A DNA stretch of 64,000 nt from Periplaneta americana (Eukaryota; Arthropoda; Insecta; Blattodea; Blattidae), in assembly GCF_040183065.1 (NCBI RefSeq), contig NC_091126.1:147338204-147402203 (forward strand), in the 5' to 3' direction. Of this stretch, positions 44,701 through 56,616 are shown piece after piece; the first letter of the stretch is position 1, and the number at the start of each line of letters is the position of its first letter. Both the position numbers and the translations under genes were made by a program. Below the pieces are notes generated by a model, which saw nothing but the letters and a program-made list of their open reading frames with translations, was not told the origin of the DNA and made no database searches.

Positions 44701-47700
44701 CCCCTATCCACAAGTTCACAAGCCGCCACTGCCATTTGGCACATATTTCTTCAACTTAATGAATGAATCTCTGAATATCGAAGGAAGTTGAAGCCTTGAT
44801 ATTATCTGCTTGGATTCAATTGTTGGATTAATAATTTCTCTTGCACTACCCTTTAAATCATCACGTTACGGTGGCAGTGAGACCTAGTCATCAGTACTAG
44901 AAACGATAGAATGACGGCTAAGAAAATGGGAGTGCCTCCAGCTAATCGGAGACTAAATTTTTCACGTCGATTTTAAGCCTGCATCTCTCATTATGCGCCG
45001 TTGATCAATTTTTAAGTCACATCTAACACGATTATATTTTAAATACGTGTAGGCTACTAATAAACGAGTAATATTAAAGTATGTTGCACCGCCAGGGTTG
45101 AAAATGTTGAGATATTCTCAATAGTTCGGAGCCAATAAACACTGAATGCTTTCGGTAACGAAATTTAAAAGTAGTAGTAGGGTTTAAGAAGGGCGCGTCA
45201 GCTACTATGGCTATTTGCGCCCTTATCTAAAACTCTTAATATAACTGAGACATAAATAATATAATAATCAGAGTGCTAAAAAACTAAAAAGCGTTGTCAC
45301 GATAAAACGAGGCACACGAAATTTAAAATCTTGTATTTCATCCGTCAACTTTTGGAAAAATTTAGGCACTGCAACTTCAGACCAGTTTTGTGTAATTCAT
45401 ATAATGTAGAAATGAAATGTTAGATTTTTGCTTTTTATAGGTCTTGTTGTTTCGGGTCAAATTTTAAAAGAGAAAAGTTTCTAAAACTCGGAAATTATAT
45501 TTGTCAAATACTATTTTGCGTCAATGAACCTGAATTTGCTTTATTCCCTATCAAGGAAACAATGTGTTCTCAGAATTATTGCAGCAAATGAATTTCACAT
45601 AATATAATACTTAATACGACAAAGAATGTCGCACGTCCTTGTGGCACTGGATACCATCGATACAAATGTAATTAGATAATAAATTATGCGAATGACAAAG
45701 TTTCGGACAATGGAAAAATAACCTATTCCAAAATAATATCCTGAAATTCACTTGGAAGAAAGGGCATGAAATCCGGAGCACCCACTTCAACGTCTTTGTA
45801 CATAAATTAAGATTTTATGATTGTGGTGCCATTAGAACTATCTCGAATTCTGTACACACATTACTTCTTATTTCAGGTTGCCGTCGATTGGTCCAACTTG
45901 CTATCCTTAGAACCACAACTGCCCAACATTCCACTGCCGAAGGTGTTGCCAAATGGTACGTAATTTTAGTTCATTTGCTCCGTTTCTTTATTAAGGTAGC
46001 GTTGTGGAATAATAGCTGAACGATAGAAATTTGGTGTATTGTATTGTATTTATTAACATTTCATGGTATTCATACATGCTTACAGCTAGAATATAGAACA
46101 AGTCAAAAAACCTAATACTATTATAAAATCTTAATTTATAGTCACAGTCTAGATGAACGGTCTTACTAATAAAAACTCTATATACAGACGTTTAACTGTC
46201 TTATACTTATACAATGAGTAGCTGGTTTATAAGTCGTGTGTAAATTCCTTACTAATAATCACTACATACGTCGTGTATAACAGTATAACTGTTACACAGC
46301 TACGTCATAGTTTCGTCATTACTTCGTTACGAAAGGTAATAGAATATCTGAGGTTCTCTACTGGATCCGGAAGAGCGCTCTAGTGTGGCATGTTAAATAT
46401 CGATAGTACAACTGGTTCTAATCGATTACCACACTACAATTTGGTCAAAGAGTACAAGCTACAGCAATATTATTCTAATAATTCAATGATCTTTGGTTTG
46501 TTCTTCTGTGGTTACAAGGTAAACATCATCATAAAATGACAGTCGTTACCAACGAGCACAGAATGCATAGAGTAGACATGAACAGCTTGGAGGTGAAGCC
46601 GCTTTTGTAGACCGTCGCCATTATGATGCTACCAAAACATTGGGCTCCCGGTTAGCACATGGGCAGTGGATTGTGATGTTGCATCGTTGTTTTAATTAAT
46701 AAATGAAGTAATTTCAATATGCCTACATGTACTGCGTATGGCTGCACAAACAGGTTTTCAAAAAAATTCCTGGAATAACTTTTCACAGGTAAATATGCAT
46801 GTGTGAAATGTACTTTTACCGGTAGATAATGAATGATTTAGCCTAGGTTAGTCCGTTAGATTCGTATTGTTCACGTATTTGTTTGATTAAGAGAAAGGAT
46901 TAGTGTATTGATATTATTGTAATTAATTTTTATAATCACTAAATCAGACACGCTTTGTAAACTTAGCATTTACGAGCGAAGCTAACTTAACAACGCAAGT
47001 TGCAAGTTTGCGTCGCGTGCTATAGAAAATGGGTGTACCGAGGTTTCTCTTCAACCGAATGCACGTATTCGTTTGATGAAAAAGAAATAGTGTATTAATA
47101 TTATTGTAATTAATTTTTATAATCACGAAATCAGACATGCTTTGCAGACTTAGTAGCTTCATTAACTCGGTCGTGAACTGACTTGACCCACTTGATAATA
47201 AAACTTCACTTTTGTTCGCCGTTATAATCTAATTATATACTATAAACGAAGAGCCTATCAAATATTATATGGTTAAGAGCATTCTATTATTTCTCTAAAC
47301 AAAATCGGGACATCTATACGAAATACTGGCAAAAGGAAGAGAATGATAATTTGCGTTAAGAAGCAAGTTTCATTATTAAATCGAAGCAAATGGATCAACC
47401 TATAAAAGTAATTGTTATAGGGTAGCATTTTTATTGGACTAGTAGCAAAATAAGGTCAAACTGTTATCTTCCTTTTTTATCATTATTGTTTGTTTAACCT
47501 CCCAGATTATCTATTAAATACCATACTGCAATTTGAAGAGCTGCCAATTTAAATAACCTGTATATATGTGATTTATCGATGACAGTTTCGTAATTTTTGC
47601 TAAAAATACGTGCATAGCGATTCTGTATTACGAAACAAACAAGAAAGTGTGAGTCCTACAAGAAATTAGGGACATATGGAATTCTTAGTATCATAAGATC

Positions 47701-50700
47701 TTCTATACCGTAATAGCTATTTTGCAATGTTTTGGTAGCAACAAGATGGCGTCAGGTCCATCAAATCGGCTTCACTCCGTCCAATGGTATTAAGATGCTA
47801 GTGTCTACTCTATTGTATTCTGTGCTCGTTGGTCGTTACGAACAGCTGTTAAAGGGGCGGCCATTTTTTCCCTATATACAACACTTAAACAAGGGGTTTC
47901 GTGTATATAACTACTGCAAAGCAATTCCCATTGTATAGTTACAGCCTGTTTATACGTCCATAGCTTATTCACGGTTTATTAGTAACGTTTTCTGTCTCAA
48001 CTCTGCATAAGTCTCGTATAAAAACTATACACGGTTTATTAGTAAGACTGGAAATATATACAGACGAGATTACAATATTGTCTACTAGTACAACACGTAG
48101 TTTTAGTATCAATTTCATGAAGTATTATTGAATGTCACGTATTCACCTACAGAATAGAAGGCGTGAGAAATTAGGTACTTCTTTAATTTGGCCCTAAATA
48201 ATTTTATGTTTTGAGTTTCATTTTTTTATATCGATAGGTGAGGCTATTTAACACTTTTACTGCCATATAACGCACTCCTTTTTGATAGCACGATAGACTT
48301 GCCGATGGAGTATGAAAGTCATTTTTTTGACGTGTATTTATGCTATGAATTGTTGAATTAGTTACAAAGTTTTCATGATTACATATGAGGAAGATTATTA
48401 ATGAAAAGATATACTGACAAGCCATGGGCATTATTTGTAGTTTTTTAAAATAGTTCTATAAGATTCCCTAGATTTGGCACCTACTATTATTCTAATTACT
48501 CTTTTTTGTAATAGAAATATATTGTTACTATCTGTGGAATTTCCCCACAATATTATTCCAAAACTCATTACCGAGTGGAAGTATGCAAAGTATATTGTTT
48601 TTAAGGTATTGATATTTACTATCTATTGCATAAATCTAATAGCATAACAAGCTGAATTTAGTTTGGGGGTAATTTCTTTAACATTATTTTTCCAATTTAA
48701 CACATTATCGATTTATAAGCCAAGAAATTTGGTTGTTGTTGTTTCTAATAGGGATCTATTATTAATCCCTTAATGTTTATGCTCAAAGTCGCTTGTTAGG
48801 GTACCTACACGTTGGAGCAACAATAAAAGACAAAAGAAGCAGCAATACTACATCAGATAGAATTGAAGCATGCACGATCTTTGAGATGTGCATATTAGAG
48901 TAACGATAAAAAGGAAGATACACGATAAAAGCGACGAAATAGAAAAATTCCATTTTCTTTCCTCTTATCGTTCATATTCCCTCAGATTCAGATGATAATA
49001 ATCTATATAATGACCCTTGGTTATCAATATATCGGAGTATAGCCTAATTAGATTTATGATTATTTCGGCATAGGTATTAAATTAATTACCATGGGTACTG
49101 ACAAACTGATCAATTGTGCATTTATGCGTGATCCGTTACGGGATGAAAAGAACCAATCACATCACAATGGATTTATAAGTTTTGAAATAAGATAGTCCTC
49201 GAAATGTGTTTAAATTTATATGTATCTAAGTTATGTTAACCACGAACTTAGCAGCTGATAATTTCTATAATATATCTTCTTTCATTAAGTCGATGTATAG
49301 AATGACTCCTGGTGATAAATCAAAATTCTTCCCAAGTTCTCGTTGCTCCGATATGAATACTTGATAATTAGACTTCGTTGAATTGCCACACGCAGCATGC
49401 AATCAGGTTGCTGATGTACGGTAGTATAGAGGAGGTGGGCGACCGCCCGGTCTCGTAGTATAAGCAGTTCATGTTAAGAGTTGTGACAGGTCCAAATACA
49501 TAGACAGAGCAGCTACAGCTAATGTATACCTATGTAAGCACTTGTTTTTGCATTACTATGGTTGGAATAGTCAAAGCTTAACATTTGTTCAATGCAGACA
49601 AGAATTCAATCAAACATACTCCAATGAGAGTGTTGCTGTTCCAAATAAATGCTCCTGGAATATCCTTACCCCCGCAGCCATTCTTGACCCGTTGGGGAAC
49701 GTGGTTGGATGCTGTTAATTATTGTGCAGAACATTACCGCAAAATAACGAAGGTAATTGATGCATTGGATAGCACAGACAGTTTCGCTGTTGCAGCTGTA
49801 AAATCATTGCCTTCTGAACAGCTATTGGAAGATATTTTGGTCATTGATTCTAATTTTACAATCCTGTCCAAAGTATCATCCTCTTAGAATCGTTTAAACT
49901 ACAACTCTCAGAAGCCCTTAATATAGTGGATAAAGTATCACAAACCGTTATTCAAAATAATAATTCACTAATTTCAGAAAAAAATGAAATCTAATTTGAG
50001 AAACATTATTGCTAAAAATTGTGCCTATTCACAAATTCGTATTATAAATGATGTACTATCTATCGGATCACGACAAGACATCTGAAGTTGGTGTACTAAA
50101 AAGTAGTGACTTTCCGTTCTTCAAATATGTACGTATTACATCGTGTGATGTTGAACGTACATTTTCTCAAAATAAAAACTGTTTAAGTGACCATCGGAGG
50201 AGGTTACTTTGCAGTCGCTCAAAATGTACGTAATTCTTCACTGCAATGCACTTATTCAAGGATGATGTGAGTATCTTACATTAAATTTTAAGAGTTAATA
50301 TATCTCACTATAAAATAATTGTGTATTTACATGTTTAGACATTTTCTACTTCAATGATCATTCATTATATTTCTTGAATGCAGGATACAGGTTTTATTGT
50401 AACCGCAGCATACTGCTCAGTGTTTACATTAGACGCATACTCCATCCTTTGCACGCTCCCTTGTCATACAGTCTATACCCCGTGCGCAGTAAACCTTGCG
50501 GTTCTCGTGGCAATTCCACGAAGTCTATTGATAATTGATTCTTTGATACTACCGAAGTGTCGCTAGGTCGTTTTTCTTATCGTTTATCGTTGCTCCAACA
50601 TGTACGTATCCTAGTGATAGATAGTGATGCGGATTAGGCCTACTGCTGTTCAGTCTATCTTCCAAAGCGGTTCTGAGTTTGCTGGCGAATAAAACTAGCT

Positions 50701-53700
50701 AGATTGAAAGTGTGTCAGCCATGTAGAATGATCAGACGAAAACAGGATGACAACTAACTGCGACTACAAAGCATTTTATTTACAGCACTAGATTTGCAAA
50801 GTAAAGATATTGAATTGTAGTATAATTTACACAAACATTTTCCTATTCGTGTGTACGGACTGAGTAACAGAGCAATTTTACAGAGATAATTATTTATTTG
50901 ATCTCAATCAGCCAAAATAAGCCTTAGCATTTCTTGTTTGGAATCAAAACCAAGCTTCATAGTTGTAAGTCCTTTATGGGACTCAGGAGGAAGAAATTTT
51001 GCAGAGTTAAATAGGGTGACTGTGGTGGTCATTCCGTGTCACCTAGAGTACGAAATGTTATTTAAATTTGGCTTCATACTGTTGGCAATATACATAGTCT
51101 TGCGACGCTTCCACGTTAGCATATAAAACCGCATGCTCGTCTAATTCTCACATTTGCCTTAAAACTTCTCAAAGCGTATTTTAAACAAATTACTGTACTC
51201 ATATACTTCACCATTAAAATTATGGTTGATTTCTTCCGTAATTTTAAGGAACTTTGGTCTTTGCGGTTTAATTTAAGGAACGAAAATGATTGAAGATACC
51301 AAAAAGAAGGGAAAAGGCCAGTCGTACTCCAGCTCTCTGGTGTTGGTTCCGGAATGTATCAGTCATACCTAAAATGTATCATAGTTGTCATTGGTAACTG
51401 CAATAACATTGTATTCACCTCTTGCTTTGCTGTCGAAAGCAACTAAAAGTGTAACATTTGGACAGCTGGCTCAAGGATCACAGGAGGCGAGGAGGCAGCG
51501 CTCCACCAGTTCCCGTACCAGGCCGCCGTGCTTGTCCATACCCCCGACGGCACGGGATTCTGCGGTGGCTCCCTCCTTTCCCCCGAATGGGTATTGACCG
51601 CCGCTCACTGCGCAGATCCGTGAGTACATAGCAAATTCATCAGTATTTACGATCACGTATTCACTGAATTTTTTAAGAAATTATTTTGGTTTAACAGCAT
51701 TGCTTCTAACAGGACAAACAACTCTTTCCAAGCCTATCTTTTTTAACAGATATAAAGTTTAGAGATTTGTATGTGTGTTAACGCAGAGCCGATAGCTTCA
51801 CTGTGATCCTGGGGGCGCATCGCGTTATGGAAACAGAAGACACGCAGGTGCGTTTTGACGTGACTGAGAAGCACGTGCATCCCGCATGGGATCCCCTGCG
51901 CATTAGCAACGACGTCGCGTTGCTGCGCCTGCCCTCTAGCGTCCAACTGTCGCAACATATCCAGACGCTGCGCCTACCAACGCTCTCGCAGAAGGACGAA
52001 ACATTCGCTGACGTGATGGCCGTCGCCAGTGGCTGGGGAAGAGATTCCGACAGTACGTATGAATTACATTTAACATGCATTCAGGTCTGAAGAATATCAG
52101 CATTCCATTCCTTAGTCACTGCAGCAGTTTTGCCAGATTGCCTAGTGGCAGAAAGTAAAATAAGTGTTAATTTTCTTTTTAACTTTTAAGAAAAATGTTG
52201 ATTTTATTAAAATCTGCAGAAGCAGACATCATTCCTTATGGCATTCTCTAGTGGTAAGAGTAAAAATCAGATTCGTATGAATAGTAGTTATCGAGTAAAT
52301 CAGTGTTAACATTTTGATAATTTTCTTTCTGAGAAAATTATTAATTTTAGGGACAAATATGTTATTAGAATTTTTTTGTTGTACTCTATTCAAGGAATAA
52401 GCTATTAAAAGCTACACATTTATATTAATCTACTTCCATACTGTATGCATTATAATATATGAAATTGTTGAGAAGCTACCGCTCATTGATATAAAGAAAT
52501 AAAAGAACAGCAATATTTTACCCTGCTGAAGACGAACTTCCCTTAATCGCAGAAATTCAGCCTTCTGGATTGGCCTGATTTTTGCGCAAGTGTAGTGTTA
52601 TACCACAGTCTATCATAGTATATACAGTCACGAATCTTGAGTTTACGAGAGTACTAGGAACAATAGACTGTGCAGGTACTATTTCGAAGTGCCTGTAATG
52701 TGACGATAGTAGCGACACTAGTGATTAGCAACTATCTTTGGATGCATATTTACTATGTATTGAGCTTCGTGACTGTATATACTAGACCGTGGTTATACCT
52801 ACCCTCTTTCCGTAGAACGCGAATAGCTGCGAATTCTCGTCTTGCTTTCTTCGTAGATTCCGAATCCATCAGTCCCGTGCTGCGCTGGGTGAGGACCCCT
52901 ATCACCACCAACTACATGTGTGGGGTGCTGTACTTCGGAGCAATCAACGACGGTCACATTTGCGTGTCCGGCACCGGAGGCAAGAGCACCTGCAACGTGA
53001 GTATATTTCAGCTCCAAACCTATGGTCTGCACTAAAATAACTGGGAGAAAGTGTCGGTTGGGTGTGGTGGTAGTCCTCCTTTCCTAGCAGAACACTGTCA
53101 GAAGGAAGTGGGGAGGAGTGGGAGTTTTGTAAAATTATGATATAAAATATAGTTTCCTAAAACTAACGTATAGTTTGGAATGGTAACATTTATTTGGTTT
53201 CACGCGTGTAGCTTTAATGAAATGAAATAAATTAAAATAGTGGTACTTGAGAATTATAATGTCATATTGGAATAATGTAATACTTAAATACTAGAAAGCA
53301 AAGTAACCTATATTTTTCAGTCAGGTAGTAAATAGCGCGAGAGCCAAATCTTTCTAAGTGATCGTATTCTTGCATTAGGCCTATATGTAATCTAAAATAA
53401 CACTATTGTATGCTACCATGAAAATTAATAACTTTCAGAAGGTGAACCACAGTTAAATGTCTATAATTTCGTTTATATTTTTGCATCGGTTGAATTTCAA
53501 TAATATGTTTTCTATAATATAATTTCAAGGAATCTCTTGGAACGATAATTTGTATCCAAGTGAGGAATTATTAGAAACCTGGCGGTGTCATTCGGCGGTG
53601 GTGAGGTGTTGCAGTTGTTATCGTCAACAATATTATTGCACTTAATCAAAAGAGAACTCATTAGCAATAACATTACCTTCATCCGACCTCGTGTCCCAGT

Positions 53701-55485
53701 TAATGGGCGTTAGGTGGTAAATATCAGCATTCAAGTTTCTCGATCATTACACACATGATTTTTCATTGCTTCCATCCATAGCTTTTCTCTCCTATCCTTG
53801 TTTCACCTGAACTTTCCATCTTATCCCAGGTCTTCTGAGAGTTCTCCGCCAATTAAATTTTTATGTCAGTGCTTTCTTTGGTAAATCATTCATCCTCCAT
53901 CATCATAATATGTCGAAATCACCTATTTTTTTTTTACCTTTCAGCATATCTTGCAATTTTCCAGTTCACAAAATATTTCTTCTTTTTCTCATTTATTTTG
54001 TAACTCTTCTTGGTTTCTGCACTATGATGCGAAGGAACCTTATCTCTGATGCATGAATTCTGTTTCGATTTTTCTTTAACATTGCCCATGCTTCCAAATC
54101 ATATGACAAAGCTAGCTTAAAATGTGACTTACACAGGGTGATTCACGAGGAAAGGTAAAAAATTTAAGATGTGAATTCTGAAGTCATTCTGAGTCAAGAA
54201 GTTCATATGAATATAGGTCCGCTTTCGAACGGTTACGGAGATATGGCTCTTTGATTTCACAAAAACTTCTAAGATTCCATTTTACTAACTCGTATTTAGA
54301 GACGGATAACGGACAAATTTAAAGTTTATATTCATGTATGCATATATACCTAACATTCTAGACGTCGGGGTCGATGTTTTCGCACATTTTCAAAGGTACC
54401 TCCTTCTGCTTCAATGCACTGTTACGCTCGGGCGTGAATCGCGCTCATCGCGCGGGTGAGTTCCACGTAACTGTTCTCTATGCCGCATCCAAAATACAGT
54501 CGATTAGTGCCTCTCTCGTTTCCCCCTTCCTTCGCTATACCAAGTCTTTCATCCAAACCCATACACAGTAAGTACTCTTCGATGTGGTACCCTTCTGTTC
54601 GGAAAGCGTCGTTCATTTTCAGCGACGGCACGCAAGGAACTTCCATCACACACACCATAAACATACACAATATCGGCGTATTCTGTAGTCGAAAATTTAT
54701 AAGGCAGCTTGAAAAACACAAATTAACAATTCCGATAACTGTACTTGCATAACTCCTGAATTGTAGGTAACTGACTGGACTGCTGTGAATTGATGATAGT
54801 GTAGGCTATTTGTGTTATCTGCGGGTTCTGTGTCATTATATCAGACAAGGGCAGGCAATTAGACATCTGTAATGCCCCACCACCCGGTTTCTTCCACTTA
54901 TCTACATCGTTCACAATGCAGATTCCAATGTCACGTCATTCATTGTGACCTTAATCTTGTCTCACGCCTCGTCTCACGTCAGCAGCATATGGTAACGTCT
55001 GATTCACATTGGGACGAGACGTTTTACCAAAAAAAATGCATCTAGCTCCACCATCGTTCGAAAATGGACCTATGTTCATATGAACTTTTTCACTCAAAAT
55101 GGCCTAAGATATCGTATCCTAAATGTTTACCTTTCCTCGTGAATCACTCTGTATAGAGTACATAATTTTCTTGCAGTTTACATGTATACCTAATGTCAAG
55201 ATTAAAACGACTAGTATGTTACATATTGTCGTGCAAAAAGAGACGGCAAATAATTAGCACTAATTCATGACAGTTTTTTTTTTAAGTAATGGAATTGTTT
55301 GCTTTCAGGGTGATAGCGGCGGACCGCTTGTGGTTGAGGACGCTGAAGGGCGTCCGACACAAGTCGGGGTGGTGTCTTTCGGCATCTCTTTTGGCTGCGA
55401 GATCGGTTGGCCCGCAGCCTTCGCCAGGGTCACTTACTACCTGGACTGGATCTTGTCCACCACCGGCATTGCCCCCAGGGCGTAG
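41736..55485 (+). CDS. Brachyurin-type chymotrypsin-like serine protease, six exons
   Basis: The secreted S1A zymogen has 287 residues. Exons: 41736-41783, 45877-45955, 51466-51619, 51787-52052, 52857-52996 and 55309-55485, all with GT-AG introns and compatible phases. Residues 1-16 form a signal peptide and 17-46 a propeptide. Cleavage at SR/ITGG (46/47) would be trypsin-like. The catalytic triad is His90 (TAAHC), Asp136 (NDVALL) and Ser232 (GDSGGPL). Six Cys give the three core disulfides. Residue 189 equivalent is Ser (KSTCNGDSGG), as in chymotrypsin, and the 226 region [10 protein letters not shown] has Ala where crab collagenase has Asp. The motif TYYLDW and the C-terminus match crab brachyurin closely, from memory. 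A midgut digestive enzyme is likely; a venom-, moult- or immunity-related role is possible. Confidence 0.93.
41866..42472. mobile_element. Mariner-type MITE, copy 2, in protease intron 1
   Basis: It has the same 28-bp ends CTGGGTGTTCAGTTC and TA flanks (41864-41865, 42473-42474) as copy 1. It is 607 bp and contains a stretch of about 17 bp, AGGTGAGTTTTTTTCTT, absent from copy 1 and bordered by ACTG repeats. It lies only 82 bp behind exon 1. Confidence 0.86.
42765..42856. repeat. Perfect 46-bp tandem duplication
   Basis: A unit starting TGTGATAGCGAGAAGG occurs twice without a mismatch. The word TGTGATAGCGAGAA also occurs once near 95. Confidence 0.9.
43136..44731 (+). mobile_element. hAT transposon (ZMYM1-like), decayed, in intron 1
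   Basis: The ends are CAGGGGCGGCTCG and the inverse CAGTGGCGGCTTG, with the perfect 8-bp duplication CCATTTGG at 43128-43135 and 44732-44739. On the plus strand near 44060-44180 a TTF-type N-terminal region can be traced through broken frames. 44435-44640 reads [20 protein letters not shown] and onward to [13 protein letters not shown], the start of the catalytic region with the expected DxTxD-like site. The C-terminal half is missing. Confidence 0.85.
44740..45870. other. Protease intron 1 remainder
   Basis: No further element was recognised between the hAT and exon 2. The sequence is AT-rich and looks unique. Confidence 0.4.
45877..45955 (+). CDS. Protease exon 2: propeptide
   Basis: Acceptor TTATTTCAG, donor G before GTACGT, phase 1 at the end. 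It encodes [13 protein letters not shown] and on to KVLPN, the Leu/Pro-rich activation peptide. Confidence 0.88.
46035..46160 (-). mobile_element. LINE 3' end, left part (split by THAP element)
   Basis: It begins TGTATTGTATTGTATTTATT with 3'-UTR-like sequence and reads as the continuation of the LINE remnant at 48048-48790 on the other side of the 46161-48047 insertion. The assignment is inference from position and style. Confidence 0.4.
46161..48047 (+). mobile_element. Second THAP-bearing element, in intron 2
   Basis: The ends are the inverted pair TCTTACTAATAAA. Near each end the word CTTACTAATAA or GTTACTAATAA recurs. Further in, about 115 bp at 46540-46650 is inverted at 47725-47848. 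Near the left side, at 46719, the start of a THAP domain is encoded. Between lie two diverged direct repeats of about 110 bp (46855-46965, 47060-47160). The termini differ from the CACAGTCTA family. No target duplication could be fixed. Confidence 0.6.
46719..46788 (+). pseudogene. THAP-domain start, second family
   Basis: It reads [16 protein letters not shown] and then, one base shifted in an A run, IPGITFHR before a GTAAAT donor. C4 and C9 give the C-x4-C half of a THAP finger with the TNR and F-H patches. The rest of the domain was not found. Confidence 0.6.
48048..48790 (-). pseudogene. LINE reverse transcriptase C-terminus
   Basis: The minus strand reads [20 protein letters not shown] near 48540-48480, then across shifts [20 protein letters not shown] and [14 protein letters not shown]. 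This is the well-known tail of a widespread insect LINE type (LQKRAIR..., ...KGV...FN.LP). It is 5'-truncated and several frames are needed. Confidence 0.68.
48797..50613 (+). mobile_element. hAT element with transposase remnants, in intron 2
   Basis: The ends are TAGGGTACCTACACGTTGG and the inverse TAGGATACGTACATGTTGG, both followed by AGCAACRATAAA. On the plus strand 49585-49887 reads [20 protein letters not shown] and 50048-50233 carries [20 protein letters not shown] with LSDHRRR, the central and C-terminal signatures of CGGBP1-like hAT transposases. Frames are broken between. I could not match 8-bp flanks. Confidence 0.75.
50620..51155. other. Protease intron 2 remainder
   Basis: No recognised feature. 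A 62-codon frame at 50938-51126 shows no domain. Confidence 0.4.
51160..51362 (+). repeat. Dispersed repeat just before exon 3
   Basis: About 200 bp is closely similar to the minus strand of 60985-61190, including AACTTTGGTCTTTGCGGTTT and ATTTTAAACAAATTACTGT. The two copies are inverted relative to each other and 10 kb apart. Type unknown. Confidence 0.7.
51466..51619 (+). CDS. Protease exon 3: activation site and catalytic His
   Basis: It encodes [19 protein letters not shown] through [20 protein letters not shown]. It holds the cleavage site, the first disulfide Cys pair (C42/C58 equivalents) and the catalytic His. The donor is CC before GTGAGT. Confidence 0.95.
51787..52052 (+). CDS. Protease exon 4: catalytic Asp
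   Basis: It encodes [13 protein letters not shown] through [11 protein letters not shown] and ends at [10 protein letters not shown], phase 1. Intron 3 before it is only 167 bp, the one intron in the gene without a transposon. Confidence 0.95.
52604..52791. mobile_element. Short THAP-family MITE in protease intron 4
   Basis: It is 188 bp, with ends CACAGTCTA and TAGACCGTG and the 7-bp duplication GTTATAC at 52597-52603 and 52792-52798. It leaves only 65 bp to the exon 5 acceptor. Confidence 0.85.
52857..52996 (+). CDS. Protease exon 5: primary-specificity loop
   Basis: It encodes [20 protein letters not shown], then [16 protein letters not shown] (C168/C182 pair) and GTGGKSTCN with the Ser189 equivalent. 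The acceptor CTTCGTAG lies 65 bp after a THAP-family MITE. The donor is AAC before GTGAGT, phase 0. Confidence 0.94.
53000..54130. other. Protease intron 5, first part
   Basis: No element was recognised with confidence. The 53850-54110 block looks like a decayed minus-strand copy of an old repeat, without proof. Confidence 0.35.
54134..55151. mobile_element. Mariner-type non-autonomous element in intron 5
   Basis: Long inverted ends start CAGGGTGATTCACGAGG and CAGAGTGATTCACGAGG and stay similar for about 100 bp (GTTCATATGAA and TAGGTCC in both). TA follows the right end, and the left flank is CA, probably a mutated TA. The middle holds an open minus-strand frame (54422-54721) without catalytic motifs. 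It is 1.02 kb. Confidence 0.75.
55309..55485 (+). CDS. Protease exon 6: catalytic Ser and C-terminus
   Basis: It starts [20 protein letters not shown] with the active-site Ser, then [19 protein letters not shown] lining the pocket, and ends [14 protein letters not shown] before TAG. Acceptor GCTTTCAG. Confidence 0.95.
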   Translation, partial: GDSGGPLVVEDAEGRPTQVGVVSFGISFGCEIGWPAAFARVTYYLDWILSTTGIAPRA

Positions 55486-55697
55486 ACCACGTCGTTATTG
55501 TAGTCCAAATAGAATATAATAGTGTAGTAAATATATGGTGTAGGGGATACGTTGAACTGTCTTTACTTAAAAGTCATTTGGGCTTTCTCCTGTAGTCCTG
55601 TCTTTACTCCTTCTTCTCTTCTTTTCCTCCTATTTGTCATCATCATTATCATCATCATGGACACCAGTGAGCTTTACTTAAGTTTAGGAAATACTCG

Positions 55698-55703
55698 AAT
55701 AAA
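55698..55703 (+). terminator. Poly(A) signal of the protease gene
   Basis: AATAAA lies 213 bp after the stop. It is the first canonical signal, and it stands 11 bp before the element at 55714. Confidence 0.5.
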
Positions 55704-55713
55704 TGTTTTGTTA

Positions 55714-56616
55714 TAAGGTAGGTGTCCCTGATATGGCCATGCTAAGGTTTGAGAATTTTTCTAGCCGCCATTTTGAAAAAATGTAAAACACTTTTTTCTT
55801 ACTCGTTCTCAGTCTAATGGACTTTCTTAAAACAATTTCCTTTCCCCATAAAAATAGCTTTAATTGTCCAAAAAGTCCCAAATTCCAAAAGTCTACCTAG
55901 TGGCCATATCAGGAACATGTGCACATGATATGGCCACCCTTGTTCCATGTTCTACAAATCGTGATTGTTTTCGGTTTGATAGCGCAGTTGTGTTAAAATT
56001 AAATAATTTTGGTGTAAAATGAATAAAAATGACACTTAATAATCTTTTTTATAATTCAAAAGTGTAGTCAAAACAGGTTTTTTCATAAAAATTAAATTGT
56101 TTTTTTTTTAATACAAAATTTTTGCTTAATCCCAGCTATAAGGCATGTAAATTTGTCAGGTGAAAAAATAAAAGTGACATGAACTTGATATGGCTATGGT
56201 GCATTTGATATGGTCATGGTGCATTTGATATGGCCATATCAGGAGCAGGTAAGCTTTCACGAAAATCGTTTGATTATGAACAACTCGTAAAAGATACGCC
56301 ATCAACTACAACACCAATCAACAGAACATTAAAAGCTGAATGGAGTACGATGGTTTTTATGAAACAAGTCTTTGAAAAACATGCATATAACAAAGGAGAC
56401 TTACCAGAGAAAAATAAGAAGAGGTCACATGAAAACCGCAAAACAGGCAACTGACGACATATTGCTCAACCTGACTGGATGGAAAACGATCAAGTGACAT
56501 ACCAGGATGCCCTTTCACTGGATGCTGCTGCAATTTAGCGGATTTTTTGGTTAACTAATTCACAATAGGGGGGTGGCCATATCAGGAACAAGGCCATGAC
56601 AGGAGCACTCACCTTA
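55714..56616. mobile_element. Inverted-repeat element rich in TGATATGGCC motifs
   Basis: The ends are TAAGGTAGGTGTCCCTG and the inverse of TAAGGTGAGTGCTCCTG. The motif TGATATGGCC, or its inverse GGCCATATCA, occurs near both ends and in the interior at 55729, 55901, 55926, 56226 and 56574, and as a 20-bp tandem array at 56186-56245. TGGCCATATCAGGAACA is exact at 55901 and 56574. A short plus-strand frame (56257-56454) reads SFDYEQLVKDTPSTTTPINR, unrecognised, followed by a stop. It looks like a non-autonomous DNA transposon of a type I cannot name. Confidence 0.65.

Noticed and set aside
54422-54721. 99-residue gene in protease intron 5
   Set aside because: It lies inside the mariner-type element with long inverted ends and shows no domain.
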